The notes under the pieces were generated by a model. The model had not been told where the DNA came from. It was given only the letters and a program-made list of their open reading frames with translations, and did not search any database. The position numbers and the translations under genes are program-made. A DNA stretch of 7,555 nt from assembly GCA_002687025.1 (NCBI GenBank), contig NYZG01000138.1, forward strand, positions 1-7,555. The letters are read 5' to 3'. Of the stretch, positions 5,234 through 7,555 are shown in pieces; within the stretch, counting starts at the first letter, position 1; the number at the start of each line of letters is the position of its first letter. The DNA is from Candidatus Poribacteria bacterium (GTDB lineage Bacteria; Poribacteria; WGA-4E; GCA-2687025).

Positions 5234-5251
5234 CATCGCGCAGGCGCGATG
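5234..5251 (-). terminator. Perfect 7-bp hairpin after the lipoprotein gene
   Basis: CATCGCG (5234-5240), CAGG loop, CGCGATG (5245-5251). It lies about 48 bases beyond the lipoprotein stop and about 150 bases before the CBM9-like start on the same strand. There is no T-run, so it may be a factor-assisted terminator, a pause, or a structured leader. A second imperfect hairpin is at 5170-5196 (GTAG and GCGC pairing with GCGCCTAC, with a 3-base bulge). Confidence 0.3.
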
Positions 5252-5298
5252 TGGGCGACGCAGGTCGTGACACGGCACCCCGCCGCGCCGGACGTCGC

Positions 5299-5838
5299 CT
5301 AACGGAAGCCATCGCCTAAGCCGCCTGCCTTGCCGCCGCTCCCGCGTCTGCCGCCGTCGGCCCGGCCGCCTCGGCCGGCTCCACGGCTGGGAGCGTCCGG
5401 CAGCGCTAGCTCGGGCCTGTCGATGCCTGCGAACTGCTCACGCTGATCCTCGTCCAGCGCGGCGGCGATCGCGGCCTCCGCTCTGTCGATGACCGCCTGA
5501 TACGCCGCCCGTTTGGCGGTCAGACGTTGCAGCCGCTCCTGCATCGCCGCGCGCCCGGCGTCCCTGTCCCCGCCAGGCCCTCGGCCGCCACGTCCGCCCG
5601 CGGCGCGGCGCCCCGATATCTCCTCGGCGTATGCCTCCTGGTCGGCCTCGTAGTCCTCGACGGCCACGGCGATGCGCTCGACATTCGGCCGCACGACACG
5701 CGCCTGTTCATCCGTCAGGTCCAGGGCTGAGGACAAGGACGTCATATCCGTGAGCTTGGCTGCGGAGCATCCCATCAGCAGCGCGCAGCTTACGATGCCG
5801 ACGGCGATGGATATCCGTGTGCGTGCGTTCCGGCCCAT
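5299..5838 (-). CDS. Gly/Arg-rich lipoprotein with Spy-like LTxxQ motifs
   Basis: This is a 179-residue envelope protein. A basic N-terminus and hydrophobic segment lead to the lipobox LLMGCS, with C24 as the lipidation site. The mature protein contains LTDEQ (41-45) near its start and LDEDQ (128-132) after a predicted alpha-helix (about 98-137). This spacing recalls the paired LTxxQ motifs of Spy/CpxP-like periplasmic chaperones. Two low-complexity Gly/Arg stretches (about 77-97 and 151-179) are not part of that fold. The start at 5838 has a strong ribosome binding site, GGAGG 7 bases ahead. The membrane-protein gene ends 109 bases upstream on the same strand. A Spy-like role in binding unfolded proteins or sensing envelope stress is an inference from motifs; the Gly/Arg tails could bind polyanions. 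No family is certain. Confidence 0.8.
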   Translation of the reverse strand: MGRNARTRISIAVGIVSCALLMGCSAAKLTDMTSLSSALDLTDEQARVVRPNVERIAVAVEDYEADQEAYAEEISGRRAAGGRGGRGPGGDRDAGRAAMQERLQRLTAKRAAYQAVIDRAEAAIAAALDEDQREQFAGIDRPELALPDAPSRGAGRGGRADGGRRGSGGKAGGLGDGFR

Positions 5839-5947
5839 TCATCATCCTCCGAGTCTGCCGTGGCGCGGGTGGGAGTCGCCCGTTCAACGCGGCTCGCGTC
5901 CGTCGGGCCGACGCACCGACGACATTCGCGGATGGATGCCCACGCGC

Positions 5948-7555
5948 CTACGCGAAGTAGAAGTCGTACATCTGGCGCTTGATGATCGTCGCCAGCAGGC
6001 TCCACCCCGCGCCGACGACGTACTCCCCGAGTATCACGCCGAAAGCCAGTGGCAGCGCCTTGCGATACGCCTTGATTCCGCCGAACCGAAGCACCAGCAG
6101 CTTCGCGATGGAGGCGAAGATGAGGCACGACCAGATGTAGTCGATACCGAAGTTCATCGACAGCGCGTATCCCGCCGGATGCAATGGCCACCAGAGAAAA
6201 CGCGTGCGCAGGAACATCAGGCCAAACGTCACTATTGCGCCGATCACCATGAACAGCGCCGCGCCCTTCACGGGCCCCTGCGGCACGGACAGGCGCAACT
6301 CCAGCGCGCGCCACACGCCCGACGCGTGACCGATCGGGACGTTCCGCAACCCCGTCTCGAACGACAGATGCAGCAGCGCCCAGAACGCGGACAGCGACCC
6401 GATCACCACGGCGATGACCATCGCGAGGGCCAGACGCCGCGTGCGAATGCGCAGCACCTCCGCCATCTTCAGGGTCTCGAGCTGGTGCGGCATGAGATGG
6501 TCTCGATACCCCCTGCCCGCGAACCACCAGAACAGAGGGAAGACGGCGAGGTTGTTCGCGCCCAGACGCCGCGTGCCCACGACATCCGCCATGAGGTTGC
6601 CGGGGTTCATGCCGACGAGCTCGTGCGTCGGCGGCCCAAGTTCGGCGCGCACTCGCGTTATCCCGACCGACAGCATCATCCAGATGCCGAAGAAGAGCGG
6701 CAGAATCCACAGACTCATGCCCATGCGCAGACAGATGGCGCCGATCACGACGGACCCCGCAGCAAACCCGATCGCCGCCACGCGATACGGCATCGGCTCC
6801 TCCGAGTCGTCAACGTCCCGCGCGCTGAAGATCACCCGACGCATGACGTCTCGCACGTGGTAGCGGCCTAACCACGTCACGACGAAGAACAGCCCCAACC
6901 ATGCGCCGGTCGACTGCTGATTCAGGTACGGGAAGCCTGGCAGGCTGCGCATGCCCAGCGCCGCGCCAAGCACCTGCTGTAGCTTCCGCACGACGTAGAA
7001 GAACCAGGTCGAGAACGCGAGGTCTAGCGGCAGGAAGAACCCCAGCGCGATTGCGAACGGGTAGATCGGGAAGGGGATGCTTCCCATCGCGTTCCACGGC
7101 TTCGTCGTGAAGAACGCGCCCAGGTTGTGGTCCAAGTAGGTAACCGGGATACCCGGCACGTGCGGCCACACATAGTGCAGGCCGTTGAGAAGGTCGATGC
7201 CGCCTCCGATGCCGAAGCCGATCCACAGCAGCCGGTTGCGGAAGAAGTCCGTGCGGCCGCCGTCCTCGATGACGGCCAGCGGGAGCTGGATGATGGGGTA
7301 GCTCAGGCGCTCACGCTGCGTCCACTGCTTGCGGATGAGGACGTTCGCGCACAGCAAGACCCACCCGATCAGCCCCACGAAGGCGGTCCATCCGAGCACC
7401 GGCGACACCAGCGGCCGCCAGTTCTCCTTCACGTAAAGCGTGGACTCGCCCCCGTAGAGCGCCTCGAGAGCGACGGGATCTTGCACTGTCAGCCATTTGG
7501 GCAGGTAGCGGTGAAACAGCGATGCCCACTCGTTGTCGGGCGTCGCGTAGTGGAA
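5948..7555 (-). CDS. Large multi-pass membrane protein, DUF6785/DUF6784-like (5' end outside window)
   Basis: The frame is open from the right edge to TAG (5950-5948), 535 residues in view. The GTG at 7486 is internal: the frame reads FHYATPDNEWASLFHRYLPKWLT directly before it, a family-like external segment. About ten hydrophobic segments are visible (numbered from the edge, approximately 50-72, 110-126, 164-188, 218-230, 258-277, 280-298, 377-397, 430-450, 468-489, 501-525). Conserved-looking loops are AELGPPTHEL (304-313) and HPAGYALS (459-466), with the C-terminus ending in YDFYFA. I recognise this as the large DUF6785-type membrane family frequent in Poribacteria and Planctomycetes, whose layout recalls OPT-type transporters. 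Substrate and function are unknown to me. About 100-200 N-terminal residues are probably missing. Downstream on the same strand are the lipoprotein and CBM9-like genes, possibly co-expressed. Confidence 0.9.
   Translation of the reverse strand, partial: FHYATPDNEWASLFHRYLPKWLTVQDPVALEALYGGESTLYVKENWRPLVSPVLGWTAFVGLIGWVLLCANVLIRKQWTQRERLSYPIIQLPLAVIEDGGRTDFFRNRLLWIGFGIGGGIDLLNGLHYVWPHVPGIPVTYLDHNLGAFFTTKPWNAMGSIPFPIYPFAIALGFFLPLDLAFSTWFFYVVRKLQQVLGAALGMRSLPGFPYLNQQSTGAWLGLFFVVTWLGRYHVRDVMRRVIFSARDVDDSEEPMPYRVAAIGFAAGSVVIGAICLRMGMSLWILPLFFGIWMMLSVGITRVRAELGPPTHELVGMNPGNLMADVVGTRRLGANNLAVFPLFWWFAGRGYRDHLMPHQLETLKMAEVLRIRTRRLALAMVIAVVIGSLSAFWALLHLSFETGLRNVPIGHASGVWRALELRLSVPQGPVKGAALFMVIGAIVTFGLMFLRTRFLWWPLHPAGYALSMNFGIDYIWSCLIFASIAKLLVLRFGGIKAYRKALPLAFGVILGEYVVGAGWSLLATIIKRQMYDFYFA

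Noticed and set aside
5672..6871. 399-codon plus-strand frame across the lipoprotein and membrane-protein genes
   Set aside because: His/Arg/Gln-rich translation without domains, antisense to two well-supported genes with clear signal and membrane segments.

Overview
The window is GC-rich (well over 60% by eye) bacterial DNA with dense coding, short intergenic gaps and clear Shine-Dalgarno sequences. The gene content is a PhyH-type dioxygenase, a CBM9-like secreted protein, a large DUF6785-type membrane protein, a small Gly/Arg-rich lipoprotein and PepSY/TM proteins. This mix is typical of uncultivated Poribacteria/Latescibacteria/Planctomycetes/Armatimonadota-like bacteria. No marker gene fixes the phylum, so this is an inference from content only.

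Layout from left to right: the 3' part of a possibly beta-propeller protein (+, 2-562); a complete phytanoyl-CoA dioxygenase-family protein (+, 645-1463); a strong hairpin after it (1497-1526); a roughly 800-base region (1464-2261) with no normal-sized gene but two good candidates for tiny single-helix membrane proteins on the minus strand (1586-1696 and 2011-2109); an FKBP-type (SlyD-like) prolyl isomerase (-, 2262-2702); a divergent 253-base gap; a two-gene operon of paralogous half-size PepSY/TM proteins (+, 2956-3561 and 3570-4205); then three minus-strand genes, namely a secreted CBM9-like protein (4306-5085), a Spy-like lipoprotein (5299-5838) and a large multi-pass membrane protein cut by the right edge (5948-7555).

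The least ordinary part is 1464-2261. Besides the two micro-ORFs it holds a 13-bp stem placed like a 5' leader structure in front of the 32-codon ORF, with an AT-rich TATATA island just upstream. It also holds a pair of near-identical inverted elements (ACAGCAC-N4/5-GTGCCA), one of which reads on the minus strand as a near-consensus sigma-54 -24/-12 promoter for the 36-codon ORF. Further upstream are three alternating copies of CGTCGAG/CTCGACG that can form two mutually exclusive 7-bp hairpins or act as protein-binding sites. Together these suggest a regulated small-protein locus, but each part rests on sequence pattern alone.

The envelope theme is strong. Apart from the FKBP and the PhyH protein, nearly every gene encodes a membrane, lipidated or exported product. 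The PepSY pair probably forms a membrane complex, possibly haem-linked and related to the PepSY_TM reductases; this is inferred from histidines that both paralogues conserve.
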